A stretch of DNA of 64,000 nucleotides from JADZAI01 sp046348585 (GTDB lineage Bacteria; Pseudomonadota; Alphaproteobacteria; Micropepsales; Micropepsaceae). Under the pieces are notes generated by a model. That model worked only from the letters and a program-made list of their open reading frames with translations, searched no databases and had not been told where the DNA came from. Of the stretch, positions 33,353 to 42,088 are shown piece after piece (the stretch's first letter is position 1; each line of letters starts with the position of its first letter). The translations under genes and the position numbers were made by a program. The stretch covers positions 1 through 64,000 of the forward strand of contig JAXMDZ010000011.1 in NCBI GenBank assembly GCA_046348585.1, in the 5' to 3' direction.

Positions 33353-34704
33353 CAGACCAGTCCATAGGCTTGCGCGAAAAGCTCGATCGGGTGTTCGGGC
33401 GTCTTGACGTTGGCGGTTTCGCCCTTTTCGGCGGCGAGCGCCTTCGTTCCTTCGACCAGATGCTGGGCGGCGAGCGGGCATTCGCTGACCAGATGGGCGT
33501 TGTTCGACTTGAGCGCGGCGCGGAAGGCGGGCGTGCCGACCTTCACCGCGCAGACCCGGGTTTCCTTCAGCACGCCGAAGGTGCCGCCGTGACCGGCGCA
33601 GCGTTCGATGATCTCGACCTTCTGGCCCGGAATGAGGCGCAGCATCTCGGCCGCCTTGGGGCCGATATTCTGGGCCCGCGCGTGGCAGGCGAGGTGGACG
33701 CTGACGCCGCCCTCGATGGGCTTGAGGCCTTCGGGCAGGCCGTGCTTCCTGGCGACGTCGACGACGTATTCGTCGATGTCGAAGGCCGCCTGCGAAAGCG
33801 CCTTCACGTTGGGATCGTCCGGCACGATCAGCGGCCATTCGAACTTGAACATGAGGCCGCACGAGGCGGTCGGGGTGATGATGTCGTAGCCGGCGTCGAT
33901 GAGCGGGCGCAGTTTCGCCGACACGTCTTTCGCCTGCACCGCGACGCGGGCGAGATCGGCCTGTTCGAGGAACGGCATGCCGCAGCAGCCGGGATATTCG
34001 ACCAGCGTCTCGACGCCGATCTTGTCGAGCACGGCGAGCGCCGCCTCGCCGATGGGCGGCTTGTTGTAGTTGACGAAGCAGGTGGCGAAGATCGCCGCCT
34101 TGCGCTTGCCGTAGGCGGGGGCGGCCGTGTTGAGGGCGCGCTTCGCCTTCTTCGCGCGCTTCACGAAGGTGCGGGCATGGAACTTCGGCAGTTCGGCGTC
34201 GCGGTCGATGCCGAGGGTCTTTTCCATGACCGCGCGCACCGGGCGGTTCGATTTCTTCGACGCCCAGTTGGCGAGCGGCGCGACGGCCCCGGCGAGGCGG
34301 CCGTTGCGGTCCATGCGGGCGAGCTGGCCCGCTGTCCAGTTCGACTTGCCGGCCTTCACCTCGGCCATGCGGGCCCGCAGCATCAGATGCGGGAAGTCGA
34401 TGTTCCATTCATGCGGCGGCACATAGGGGCACTTCGTCATGAAGCACATGTCGCAGAGCGTGCAGGCCTCGACGACGGGGGCGAAGGCTTCCGACTTCAC
34501 CTCGTCGAGCTCGCCGGTCGGCGAGGCGTCGATCAGGTCGAAGAGGCGCGGGAAGCTTTCGCACAGATTGAAGCAGCGCCGGCAGGTGTGACAGAGGTCG
34601 AAGACGCGGCGCAGCTCTTCGTCGAGCTTGGCGGGGTCGAGGAAATCGGGCTCCTGCCACGCGATCTCGTGGCGGGTCGGCGCGCTGAGGCTGCCTTCGC
34701 GCAT
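33352..34704 (-). CDS. Heterodisulfide reductase-like (GlpC/HdrD-type) iron-sulfur protein
   Basis: 450 aa. Two ferredoxin-type [4Fe-4S] motifs near the N-terminus (CHTCRRCFNLC; CTLCDMCFMTKCP), then two CCG-like domains in the C-terminal half (YPGCCGMPF; CHARAQNIG ... RCAGHGGTFG). The layout is that of GlpC and HdrD subunits passing electrons between a soluble donor and a partner. Set between rubrerythrin and DUF3501, it is a plausible electron supplier to rubrerythrin, which here lacks its own rubredoxin domain. Confidence 0.85.
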   Translation of the reverse strand: MREGSLSAPTRHEIAWQEPDFLDPAKLDEELRRVFDLCHTCRRCFNLCESFPRLFDLIDASPTGELDEVKSEAFAPVVEACTLCDMCFMTKCPYVPPHEWNIDFPHLMLRARMAEVKAGKSNWTAGQLARMDRNGRLAGAVAPLANWASKKSNRPVRAVMEKTLGIDRDAELPKFHARTFVKRAKKAKRALNTAAPAYGKRKAAIFATCFVNYNKPPIGEAALAVLDKIGVETLVEYPGCCGMPFLEQADLARVAVQAKDVSAKLRPLIDAGYDIITPTASCGLMFKFEWPLIVPDDPNVKALSQAAFDIDEYVVDVARKHGLPEGLKPIEGGVSVHLACHARAQNIGPKAAEMLRLIPGQKVEIIERCAGHGGTFGVLKETRVCAVKVGTPAFRAALKSNNAHLVSECPLAAQHLVEGTKALAAEKGETANVKTPEHPIELFAQAYGLV

Positions 34705-34783
34705 GGAATCTACGCCTTTCGAACGCGGCGTGCGCCCGGCTCGCCCGGCAATGCCGGTCCGGGCGCCGCGGAAACGTCACCCC

Positions 34784-34810
34784 TGGGGCGCGGCCGCGCG
34801 GCCGCCCCCA
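34784..34810. other. Intercistronic GC hairpin after rubrerythrin gene
   Basis: A near-palindrome beginning TGGGGCGCGGCC and ending GGCCGCCCCCA, 20 bp past the rubrerythrin stop and before the Fe-S gene. No T-run follows, so it may stabilise or partly attenuate, giving more rubrerythrin than downstream products. Confidence 0.45.
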
Positions 34811-34829
34811 AGGATGAGGTGAGGAACCG

Positions 34830-35249
34830 TCAGGCGAGCGTGTCGAGCGCCTTCTGGAAGCGGCCGGCATGGCTCTTTTCGGCCTTGGCGAGCGTCTCGA
34901 ACCAGTCGGCGATCTCGTCGAAGCCTTCCTCGCGGGCGGTGCGCGCCATGCCCGGATACATGTCGGTGTATTCGTGGGTCTCGCCGGCGATGGCGGCCTT
35001 CAGATTGTCGGGCGTCTCGCCGATCTTGAGGCCGGTCGCCGGATCGCCGACTTCCTCAAGGAACGCGAGGTGGCCGTGGGCGTGGCCGGTTTCGCCTTCC
35101 GCGGTGGAGCGGAACACGGCGGCGACGTCGTTGTAGCCTTCGACATCGGCCTTCTGCGCGAAATAGAGATAGCGCCGGTTGGCCTGCGACTCGCCGGCGA
35201 AGGCCGCCTTCAGATTGTCGTGCGTCTTGGATGAAGCCAGACCGCTCAT
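34830..35249 (-). CDS. Rubrerythrin-type diiron protein without rubredoxin domain
   Basis: 139 aa, four-helix ferritin-like protein. Iron-ligand motifs are AGESQANRRY, EGETGHAHGH, AGETHEYTDMY and AEKSHAGRF. The C-terminal rubredoxin [Fe(SCys)4] domain of classic rubrerythrin is absent, so reduction must come from elsewhere, perhaps the Fe-S protein encoded next. Probably reduces hydrogen peroxide. First gene of a three-gene operon with a recognisable promoter and upstream inverted repeat. ATG 35249 gives MSGLASSKTHDNLK, the usual start. Confidence 0.9.
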   Translation of the reverse strand: MSGLASSKTHDNLKAAFAGESQANRRYLYFAQKADVEGYNDVAAVFRSTAEGETGHAHGHLAFLEEVGDPATGLKIGETPDNLKAAIAGETHEYTDMYPGMARTAREEGFDEIADWFETLAKAEKSHAGRFQKALDTLA

Positions 35250-35311
35250 CGATCGTCTCCTGATGTTTGGCGCCCGATATTTCTCTGCGCCGCCTTCCCT
35301 CAATGCGCGGG

Positions 35312-35339
35312 ATCGTAGAACCCGCGGGCGTAACGTCAA
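35312..35339 (-). promoter_or_regulatory. Putative promoter of the rubrerythrin operon
   Basis: Read on the minus strand: -35 TTGACG (35339-35334), 16-bp spacer, -10 TACGAT (35317-35312). Leader of about 55 nt to the rubrerythrin ATG. Confidence 0.5.
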
Positions 35340-35343
35340 GGCG

Positions 35344-35370
35344 TTAGATCGCAGCTTTGAATTGATCTAA
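35344..35370. promoter_or_regulatory. Inverted repeat upstream of the rubrerythrin promoter
   Basis: Arms TTAGATC and GATCTAA separated by 13 bp, ending 5 bp before the -35. TTAGA/TCTAA half-sites recall the Irr iron-control element, but the spacing is about ten bp longer than in that element. The location upstream of -35 fits an activator, such as a peroxide or iron regulator; irr itself is the adjacent gene. Confidence 0.5.
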
Positions 35371-35394
35371 TAATGCGTCGCAAAAACGAGCCGC

Positions 35395-35823
35395 TTACGC
35401 GGAGCGCAGCCGCACCACAATCTCGACGGCGGCGATCGCCTGGCCCTCCGGCGGCGCGGGCAGGCGGGCGATCTCGACTTCGCCCGGCGGAATGTCGGCG
35501 AGCCGGCCCGCCGCATCGACGAAATGATGGTGCGGCGCGGTGTGGGTGTCGAACCAGGTGCGCGCGCCGTCCACCGCCACCTCGCGCAGAAGCCCCGCCG
35601 CGGCGAAGGCGTTGAGCGCGTTATAGACCGTGCCGAGCGAGAGCGTTGCGCCGGCGGACGCCGCCTCCTCGGCCAGCATTTCCGCCGTCAGGTGCCGGGC
35701 GCGGCCGTCGAACAGCAGCCGCGCCAGATGCAGGCGCTGGCGCGTCGGGCGCAGGCCCGCGCCGCGGAGCAGATCCTGCGCCGCCGCGAAGGGACGGCGG
35801 CCGGGGTCGTGTGACGGGTTCAT
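35395..35823 (-). CDS. irr: Fur-family regulator, Irr-type
   Basis: 142 aa. LLRGAGLRPTRQRLHLARLLFDGRARHLTAEML and LSLGTVYNALNAFAAAGLLREVAVDGARTWFDTHTAPHHHFVDA follow the alphaproteobacterial Irr pattern, including the HHH cluster and the FDTxTxxHHHF segment used in metal/heme sensing. Irr controls heme and iron genes according to heme status. ATG 35823 (MNPSHDP) is chosen. Divergent from fabA and just upstream of the rubrerythrin operon on the same strand. A second Fur-family gene occurs at 58640-59062. Confidence 0.85.
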   Translation of the reverse strand: MNPSHDPGRRPFAAAQDLLRGAGLRPTRQRLHLARLLFDGRARHLTAEMLAEEAASAGATLSLGTVYNALNAFAAAGLLREVAVDGARTWFDTHTAPHHHFVDAAGRLADIPPGEVEIARLPAPPEGQAIAAVEIVVRLRSA

Positions 35824-35973
35824 GACGCCATCCTGCAACCGGCGGCGGCCCGATTTCAAGCGGACCGGATGCCGGAAGGGACGCCCGCTCGCCTTGCCGT
35901 GCGGGCGCATGGCTGCTACCTGACAAATCTGACGTTATGCGGGCTCCCCGGCCCATGCACATGGACGAGGACG

Positions 35974-36531
35974 ATGGGCGAGAGCGGATTGGCGGCCAAC
36001 CTGATCAAGCGCGCGGCGAGCTTCGACTTCCAGAGCCTCATCGACTGCGCGAAGGGCAAGCTGTTCGGCCCCGGCAACGCGCAATTGCCGATGCCGCCGA
36101 TGCTGATGTTCGACCGGATCACCCAGATCTCCGACACCGGCGGCGCGCACGGCAAAGGCCAGATCGTCGCCGAGTTCGACGTGAAGCCGGACCTCTGGTT
36201 CTTCAAATGCCATTTCGAGGGCGATCCGGTGATGCCGGGGTGCCTGGGGCTCGACGCGCTGTGGCAGATGGTCGGCTTCTTCCTGGGCTGGATGGGGGCG
36301 CCGGGCCGCGGCCGGGCGCTGGGCGTCGGCGAGGTGAAGTTCACCGGCATGGTGCTGCCCGATTCCAAGCTGATCACCTACATCATCGACCTGAAGCGCG
36401 TGATCATGCGCAAGCTGGTGCTCGGCATCGGCGACGGCATCGTGCAGGTCGACGGCAAGACCATCTACGAGGCGAAAGATCTGCGCGTCGGCCTGTTCAC
36501 CTCGGGCGGACCCGCCGTCGCCCCGGCCTGA
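35974..36531 (+). CDS. fabA: 3-hydroxydecanoyl-ACP dehydratase/isomerase
   Basis: 185 aa. The active-site region FFKCHFEGDPVMPGCLGLDALWQMVGFFLGW contains the catalytic His and the conserved Asp, as in FabA. FabA dehydrates 3-hydroxydecanoyl-ACP and isomerises trans-2 to cis-3-decenoyl-ACP, beginning unsaturated fatty acid synthesis. Slightly longer than the usual 171 aa. ATG 35974 with GAGGA upstream is chosen over a longer open frame. First gene of fabA-fabB-fabI-gst. Confidence 0.95.
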   Translation: MGESGLAANLIKRAASFDFQSLIDCAKGKLFGPGNAQLPMPPMLMFDRITQISDTGGAHGKGQIVAEFDVKPDLWFFKCHFEGDPVMPGCLGLDALWQMVGFFLGWMGAPGRGRALGVGEVKFTGMVLPDSKLITYIIDLKRVIMRKLVLGIGDGIVQVDGKTIYEAKDLRVGLFTSGGPAVAPA

Positions 36532-36565
36532 GCATGCGGCAACACAAGCTGGAAAGGGACCGCCC

Positions 36566-37789
36566 ATGAGACGCGTCGCCGTCACCGGTCTGGGCATCGT
36601 CTCCTCGATCGGCAACAACGCGCAGGAAGTGACCGCCAGCCTGCACGACGCCCGGTCCGGCATCGTGCGCGCGCCGGAATACGCCGAACTCGGCTTTCGC
36701 AGCCAGGTGCATGGCAGCCTGAAGATCAATCTCGACGAGGCCGTCGACCGCCGCGCCCGCCGCTTCATGGGCGACGGCGCGGCCTATGCCTGGATCGCCA
36801 TGGAGCAGGCGATCCGCGACGCCGGGCTGGAGCCGGGCGAGGTCTCGAACGAGCGCACCGGCCTTATCGTCGGCTCGGGCGGGCCTTCGACCAAGGCGAT
36901 CGTCGCCGCCGCCGACGTGACGCGCGAGCCGGGCAAGGGCCCCAAGCGCGTCGGCCCGTTCGCGGTGCCCAAGGCGATGTCGTCGACCTGTTCGGCCAAC
37001 CTCTCCACCTGGTTCAAGACCAAGGGCGTCAACTACTCGATCTCGTCGGCCTGCTCGACCTCGGCCAATTGCATCGGCAACGCCGCCGAGATGATCCAGT
37101 GGGGCAAGCAGGACATCATGTTCGCGGGCGGCGGCGAAGAGCTGGACTGGACGCTCTCAGTGCTGTTCGACGCGATGGGCGCGATGTCGTCGAAATACAA
37201 CGACACGCCGGCCACCGCCTCGCGCGCCTACGACAAGAACCGCGACGGCTTCGTCATTTCGGGCGGCGGCGGCATTCTGGTGCTTGAGGAGCTGGAGCAC
37301 GCCAAGGCGCGCGGCGCGCGCATCTATGCCGAACTGACAGGCTATGGCGCGACCGCCGACGGCGCCGACATGGTGGCGCCGTCCGGCGAGGGCGCGGTGC
37401 GCTGCATGAAGATGGCGCTCGCCAACGTCAAAGAGACGGTCGACTACATCAACCCGCACGCCACCTCGACGCCGGTCGGCGACATTCCCGAGATCGAGGC
37501 GATCCGCACCGTGTTCGGCGACGACATGCCGCCGATCAGCGCGACCAAATCGCTCTCCGGCCACAGCCAGGGCGCGGCCGGCGTGCACGAGGCGATCTAT
37601 ACGCTGCTGATGATGCAGGGCGGCTTCATCGCCGAGAGCGCCAATATCGAAGAGATCGATCCGGCGGTCGCCAGCGCCAATATCGTGCGCAAGCGCATCG
37701 ACGGCGCTTCCATCAACACGGCCATGTCGAACTCGTTCGGCTTCGGCGGCACCAACGCATCGCTGGTCTTCCAGCGCCATCACGGCTGA
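36566..37789 (+). CDS. fabB: 3-oxoacyl-ACP synthase I
   Basis: 407 aa ketosynthase with catalytic Cys in SSACSTSANCIG and the two histidines in NPHATSTPVGD and KSLSGHSQGAAG. FabB extends the cis-3-decenoyl-ACP made by FabA. It is 34 bp downstream of fabA with AAAGGGAC as ribosome binding site; the fabAB pair is the standard anaerobic-type route to unsaturated fatty acids. Confidence 0.95.
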   Translation: MRRVAVTGLGIVSSIGNNAQEVTASLHDARSGIVRAPEYAELGFRSQVHGSLKINLDEAVDRRARRFMGDGAAYAWIAMEQAIRDAGLEPGEVSNERTGLIVGSGGPSTKAIVAAADVTREPGKGPKRVGPFAVPKAMSSTCSANLSTWFKTKGVNYSISSACSTSANCIGNAAEMIQWGKQDIMFAGGGEELDWTLSVLFDAMGAMSSKYNDTPATASRAYDKNRDGFVISGGGGILVLEELEHAKARGARIYAELTGYGATADGADMVAPSGEGAVRCMKMALANVKETVDYINPHATSTPVGDIPEIEAIRTVFGDDMPPISATKSLSGHSQGAAGVHEAIYTLLMMQGGFIAESANIEEIDPAVASANIVRKRIDGASINTAMSNSFGFGGTNASLVFQRHHG

Positions 37790-37800
37790 GGGGAACCACG

Positions 37801-38649
37801 ATGACCGCTGAAGGACTGATGTCCGGCAAGCGCGGCCTCGTCATGGGGGTCGCCAACGACCATTCGATCGCCTGGGGCATCGCCCAGGCCTGCGCCGCGC
37901 ACGGCGCGGAACTCGCCTTCACCTATCAGGGCGAGGCGTTCGGCAAGCGCGTCAAGCCGCTGGCCGCCTCGCTGGGCGCGAAGCTGGTGCTGCCCGCCGA
38001 CGTCGAGGACGAGCAGTCGATGGAGGCGCTGTTCGGCGAGATCGAACGGCAATGGGGCGGGCTCGACTTCGTCGTCCACTGCATCGCCTTCGCCGACAAG
38101 AGCGAGCTGAAGGGCCGCTATTGCGACACCAGCCGCAAGAACTTCGCCCGGGCGCTCGACATTTCCTGCTTCTCGTTCACCGACATCGCGCGCCGCGCCG
38201 CGCCGCTGATGAAGCAGGGCGGGTCGCTGGTGACGCTGTCCTATATGGGCGCGGTGCGGGTGATCCCGAACTACAACGTCATGGGCGTCGCCAAGGCGGC
38301 GCTGGAGGCGAGCGTGCGCTATCTGGCCGCCGACCTGGGACCGGACGGCATCCGCGTCAACTGCATCTCGGCCGGGCCGATGCGCACGCTCGCCGGTTCG
38401 GCGATCGGCGACGCGCGGCTGATGTTCCGCTGGAACCGCATGAACGCGCCGATGAAGCGCAATATCGAGCTGGAGCATGTCGGCAATGCCGGGCTCTATC
38501 TGCTGAGCGACCTGTCGGGCGGCGTCACCGGCGAAATCCACTATGTCGACAGCGGCTACAACATCGTCGGCATGCCCTCGACGGCGGACCTGAAATCCAT
38601 GGGCCTGCCGGACGAGAACGGCGAGGCGAAGGCGCGCGCGGCCGAATGA
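37801..38649 (+). CDS. fabI: Enoyl-ACP reductase (NADH), FabI
   Basis: 282 aa SDR-type enoyl reductase. N-terminal GVANDHSIAWGIAQACAAHGAELAFTYQGE, catalytic Tyr-x6-Lys in NYNVMGVAKAALEASVRYLAADLG, and the ISAGPMRTLAGSAIGD loop are diagnostic. Performs the last reduction step of each elongation round. 11 bp after fabB. Confidence 0.95.
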   Translation: MTAEGLMSGKRGLVMGVANDHSIAWGIAQACAAHGAELAFTYQGEAFGKRVKPLAASLGAKLVLPADVEDEQSMEALFGEIERQWGGLDFVVHCIAFADKSELKGRYCDTSRKNFARALDISCFSFTDIARRAAPLMKQGGSLVTLSYMGAVRVIPNYNVMGVAKAALEASVRYLAADLGPDGIRVNCISAGPMRTLAGSAIGDARLMFRWNRMNAPMKRNIELEHVGNAGLYLLSDLSGGVTGEIHYVDSGYNIVGMPSTADLKSMGLPDENGEAKARAAE

Positions 38650-39287
38650 GCTACATCCTTTACGGCGACCCGGATTCGGGCTCGTTCACCCCCGAGGCGC
38701 TGCTCGCCGAAATCGGCGCGCGCGTCGAACTGCGCGACATCTCGCTCGACAAGTTCGAGCAGACCGAGGACGCCTACAAGGCGGTGAACCCGGCCGGCAA
38801 GCTGCCGGCGCTGGTGCTGCCGGACGGCACGCTGGTGACGGAATCGGCGGCGATCCTGCTCGCGCTCTGCGCCCGTCATCCGGAGGCGAAGCTGTTCCCC
38901 GACCTCGCCGGCAGCGACGGGGCGTGGGCGCTGCGCTGGCTGATGTTCATCTCCAACAATATCTACGAGGCGATCGGGCGGATCGATTTCCCGAACCGCT
39001 ACACCTCCAACTATTACGACCGCGCCTCGGTCGAGGCTTCGGCCCGGTCGGAGATCCGCTGGTTCTGGATCCTGTTCGAGCGCGAACTGGCGGCGCGCAA
39101 CCGCCCCGGCCCGTTCGCGCTGGGCGAGACCTTCTCGGCGCTCGACGTCTATGTCGCCAACATCGCCGGTTGGGACAATCCGATCGAGTGGCGCGCGCCG
39201 AACGCGCCGCGGATCGAGGCGATCCGGCAGGCGGTGAAGGCCCGCCCGAAGATCGCCCCGGTCTGGGCGCGCCATTTCGGCGCGTGA
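38646..39287 (+). CDS. Glutathione S-transferase family protein
   Basis: 213 aa. Thioredoxin-like N-domain (MSYILYGDPDSGSF..., GKLPALVLPDGTLVTESAAILL, the cis-Pro and Glu/Ser glutathione site) and all-helical C-domain. An ATGA overlap couples it to fabI. The N-terminal catalytic residue is a serine/tyrosine candidate (Y3, S13). Its role next to the fatty acid genes is unknown. Confidence 0.85.
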   Translation: MSYILYGDPDSGSFTPEALLAEIGARVELRDISLDKFEQTEDAYKAVNPAGKLPALVLPDGTLVTESAAILLALCARHPEAKLFPDLAGSDGAWALRWLMFISNNIYEAIGRIDFPNRYTSNYYDRASVEASARSEIRWFWILFERELAARNRPGPFALGETFSALDVYVANIAGWDNPIEWRAPNAPRIEAIRQAVKARPKIAPVWARHFGA

Positions 39288-39293
39288 GGCCCG

Positions 39294-39653
39294 TCAGGGC
39301 TTGTTGACGGTGCGCGTTTCGTAATTGGCGTTCAGCACGTCGAAAGCCGCGGTTTCGAGCATCTTGTCGGGATGGGCGACGCAATCCGCCTGGACGGCCG
39401 TGTAATAGGCATCGATGCCGCCGGAACCCATGAGATCCCAGGTGTCGGCGGTCTGACGGTTGGTCGCCGTCGAATAGCCCATCAGCCAGGCCGCGATCTG
39501 CGGCGCGGCCTGCGGATCGGAGGCGATGTCGGCGGTGATCTGGCTGCACGCGATGGCGCCCGCGCCGGTGATCCGATAGTCGCCGGCGGCCGAAGCGGCG
39601 GCGGCGGCGGAGGTGAGCAGGGCGGCGGAGGCGAGGAGGACGGCGAGGCGCAT
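39294..39653 (-). CDS. Small periplasmic protein, possibly HdeA-like
   Basis: 119 aa with a signal peptide (cleavage about residue 21, ASAAG). The mature part has two cysteines (ACSQITADI and QADCVAHPD), a central AAWLMGYSTA helix and ends FDVLNANYETRTVNKP. Size, the single Cys pair and the GYxxA helix recall HdeA-type acid chaperones, but this is only a resemblance. ATG 39653. Convergent with gst (6 bp apart). Confidence 0.65.
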   Translation of the reverse strand: MRLAVLLASAALLTSAAAAASAAGDYRITGAGAIACSQITADIASDPQAAPQIAAWLMGYSTATNRQTADTWDLMGSGGIDAYYTAVQADCVAHPDKMLETAAFDVLNANYETRTVNKP

Positions 39654-39749
39654 GAGGGCTTCCCTTGAGTGAGGAGCGGAGTTCGCGCCGCTTTCGCCTC
39701 GCCCGCCAAGAGGGCCAAATGCCGCGCCCGCAAGACGCGCCGCGCAAAC

Positions 39750-39775
39750 GAAAAGGGCGGCCCATGGGCCGCCCT
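39750..39775 (-). terminator. Rho-independent terminator after pnp
   Basis: Arms AGGGCGGCCC and GGGCCGCCCT with a 2-nt centre, followed on the minus strand by TTTCGTTT. Lies 25 bp past the pnp stop and closes the rimP-to-pnp superoperon. Confidence 0.8.
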
Positions 39776-39800
39776 TCCGCATGACGATCGGACGCGAGGC

Positions 39801-41951
39801 TTACTGCGCGGCGGGCTGTTCGCCCTCGCCGGCCGCCTGGCCTTCCTCTTCCTTCAGCTCAAGGCCGGTCGCCTGATCGACGACCTTCATCGACAGGCGC
39901 ACCTTGCCGCGATCGTCGACGCCGAGCAGCTTCACGAAGACCTTGTCGCCTTCGTTGACGACTTCGTTGACCTTGGCGACGCGCTTCTTCGAAAGCTGCG
40001 AGATGTGGACGAGGCCGTCCTTCGCGCCGAAGAAGTTCACGAAGGCGCCGAAGTCCATGACCTTGACGACCTTGCCTTCGTAGATCTCGCCGACCTCGGG
40101 CTCGGAGACGATGCCCTTGATCCACTTCTGCGCGGCCTTGATCGAGTCCGCGTTGGGCGAGGCGATCTTGATCGTGCCGTCGTCCTCGATGTCGATCTTG
40201 GCGCCGGTCTTTTCCACGATCTCGCGGATGACCTTGCCGCCCGAGCCGATCACTTCGCGGATCTTGTCGGTGGGGATCTTCATCGTCTCGATGCGCGGCG
40301 CGTTGGGGCCGACTTCGGCGCGGCCGGCGTCGATCGCCTTCGCCATTTCGCCGAGGATGTGGGCGCGGCCGTCCTTCGCCTGCGCCAGCGCGACCTTCAT
40401 GATCTCCTCGGTGATGCCGGTGATCTTGATGTCCATCTGGAGCGAGGTGATGCCTTCGGACGTGCCGGCGACCTTGAAGTCCATGTCGCCGAGGTGGTCC
40501 TCATCGCCGAGAATGTCGGAGAGGACGGCGAAGCGCTCGCCTTCCTTGATGAGGCCCATGGCGATGCCGGCGATCGGACGGCGCAGCGGCACGCCCGCGT
40601 CCATCATGGCGAGCGAGGCGCCGCAGACCGAGGCCATCGAGGACGAGCCGTTCGACTCGGTGATCTCGGAAACGACGCGGATCGTGTAGGGGAAGGATTC
40701 CTTCGACGGCAGGATCGGGTGCACGGCGCGCCAGGCGAGCTTGCCGTGGCCGATCTCGCGGCGGCCGGCGCCGCCCATGCGGCCGGTTTCGCCGACCGAG
40801 TACGGAGGGAAGTTGTAGTGGAGCATGAAGCGCTCGTCGTACTTGCCTTCCAGCGCGTCGATCATCTGCTCGTCGTCGCCGGTGCCGAGCGTGGCGACCA
40901 CGAGGGCCTGCGTCTCGCCGCGCGTGAACAGCGCCGAGCCGTGGGTGCGGGGCAGGACGCTGACCTCGGCGACGATCGGGCGCACGTCGGTCAGCTTGCG
41001 GCCGTCGATGCGATGGCCGTCGATGGTGGCGTTGCGGACAATGTCCTGCTCGGCCGCCTTGAAGAGCTTCGACAGCGCGGCGGTCGGGATCTTGCCCTCC
41101 TCGTCGCCGCCGAGTTCGGCGACGACCTTGGCCTTCGCCGCGCCGATCGCCGCGTGGCGTTCGGCCTTGGCGCGGATCTGGTAGGCGGCGCGCAGGTCGG
41201 CTTCGATCAGCGCCTTGATCTTGGCGAGCTTGGCCGACTTGTCCTCGACGACATGGTCGCGCGGCTCCTTCGCGGCGGCTTCGGCCAGCGAGATGATCGC
41301 GTCGATCACCGGCTGCATCGAGCGGTGGCCGAACATGACCGCGCTGAGCATCTCGTCTTCGGAGAGTTCCTGCGCTTCCGATTCGACCATCAGCACGGCG
41401 TCGGCGGTGCCGGCGACGACGAGGTCGAGGCGGGTCGTCTTCATCGCTTCGAGGGCCGGGTTCAGCACGAGCTGGCCGTCGATCAGGCCGACGCGCGCCG
41501 CGCCGATCGGACCCATGAAGGGCACGCCCGAGAGGGTGAGGGCGGCCGAGGCGGCGACCAGCGCGACGATGTCGGGGTCGTTCTCGAGGTCGTGGCTCAG
41601 CACGGTGCAGATGACCTGCGTCTCGTTCTGGTAGCCTTCGACGAAGAGCGGGCGGATCGGACGGTCGATCAGGCGCGAGACCAGCGTTTCCTTCTCGGTC
41701 GGGCGGCCTTCGCGCTTGAAGAAGCCGCCCGGGATCTTGCCGGCGGCGTAGGTGCGTTCCTGGTAGTGGACGGTGAGCGGGAAGAAGTCGAAGCCGGGCT
41801 TGGGCTGCTTCTCGCTGACGACGGTGGCGAGCACGGTGGTCTCGCCGTAGGTCGCGAGCACGGCGCCGTCGGCCTGACGGGCGATGCGGCCGGTCTCCAG
41901 GGTGAGCGTGCGCCCGCCCCAGTTCACTACGCGCTTGTGGACTTGAAACAT
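39801..41951 (-). CDS. pnp: Polynucleotide phosphorylase
   Basis: 716 aa. Two RNase PH domains (about 10-140 and 320-460), a KH domain (EVIGSGGKVIREIVEKTG) and an S1 domain (GEIYEGKVVKVMDFGAFVNF) in the usual order, with an acidic/glutamine tail. Phosphorolytic 3'-5' RNA decay as part of the degradosome. Start MFQVHKRVVNWGG at 41951 has AGAG 6 nt upstream; an ATG at 41957 is too near the ribosome binding site. Last gene of the operon, after rpsO. Confidence 0.96.
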   Translation of the reverse strand: MFQVHKRVVNWGGRTLTLETGRIARQADGAVLATYGETTVLATVVSEKQPKPGFDFFPLTVHYQERTYAAGKIPGGFFKREGRPTEKETLVSRLIDRPIRPLFVEGYQNETQVICTVLSHDLENDPDIVALVAASAALTLSGVPFMGPIGAARVGLIDGQLVLNPALEAMKTTRLDLVVAGTADAVLMVESEAQELSEDEMLSAVMFGHRSMQPVIDAIISLAEAAAKEPRDHVVEDKSAKLAKIKALIEADLRAAYQIRAKAERHAAIGAAKAKVVAELGGDEEGKIPTAALSKLFKAAEQDIVRNATIDGHRIDGRKLTDVRPIVAEVSVLPRTHGSALFTRGETQALVVATLGTGDDEQMIDALEGKYDERFMLHYNFPPYSVGETGRMGGAGRREIGHGKLAWRAVHPILPSKESFPYTIRVVSEITESNGSSSMASVCGASLAMMDAGVPLRRPIAGIAMGLIKEGERFAVLSDILGDEDHLGDMDFKVAGTSEGITSLQMDIKITGITEEIMKVALAQAKDGRAHILGEMAKAIDAGRAEVGPNAPRIETMKIPTDKIREVIGSGGKVIREIVEKTGAKIDIEDDGTIKIASPNADSIKAAQKWIKGIVSEPEVGEIYEGKVVKVMDFGAFVNFFGAKDGLVHISQLSKKRVAKVNEVVNEGDKVFVKLLGVDDRGKVRLSMKVVDQATGLELKEEEGQAAGEGEQPAAQ

Positions 41952-42024
41952 GTTCATCTCTTTCGGTTCAGCAGCGCCGGCCCCGCCGGACGCTCATACG
42001 GCACGCGCGCTTTGTCGGATAAAC

Positions 42025-42056
42025 GAAACGCCCGGGCGCGCATGGCCGGGCGTTTC
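42025..42056 (-). terminator. rpsO-pnp intergenic hairpin
   Basis: Arms GAAACGCCCGG and CCGGGCGTTTC with a 10-nt loop, 32 bp after the rpsO stop. On the minus strand it is followed by GTTTATCC, a weak T-stretch. The position matches the rpsO terminator/processing site known upstream of pnp in E. coli, where RNase III and PNPase act. Confidence 0.7.
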
Positions 42057-42088
42057 GCTGAAACCAGTTCAGACCGGCGAGACGCCGA

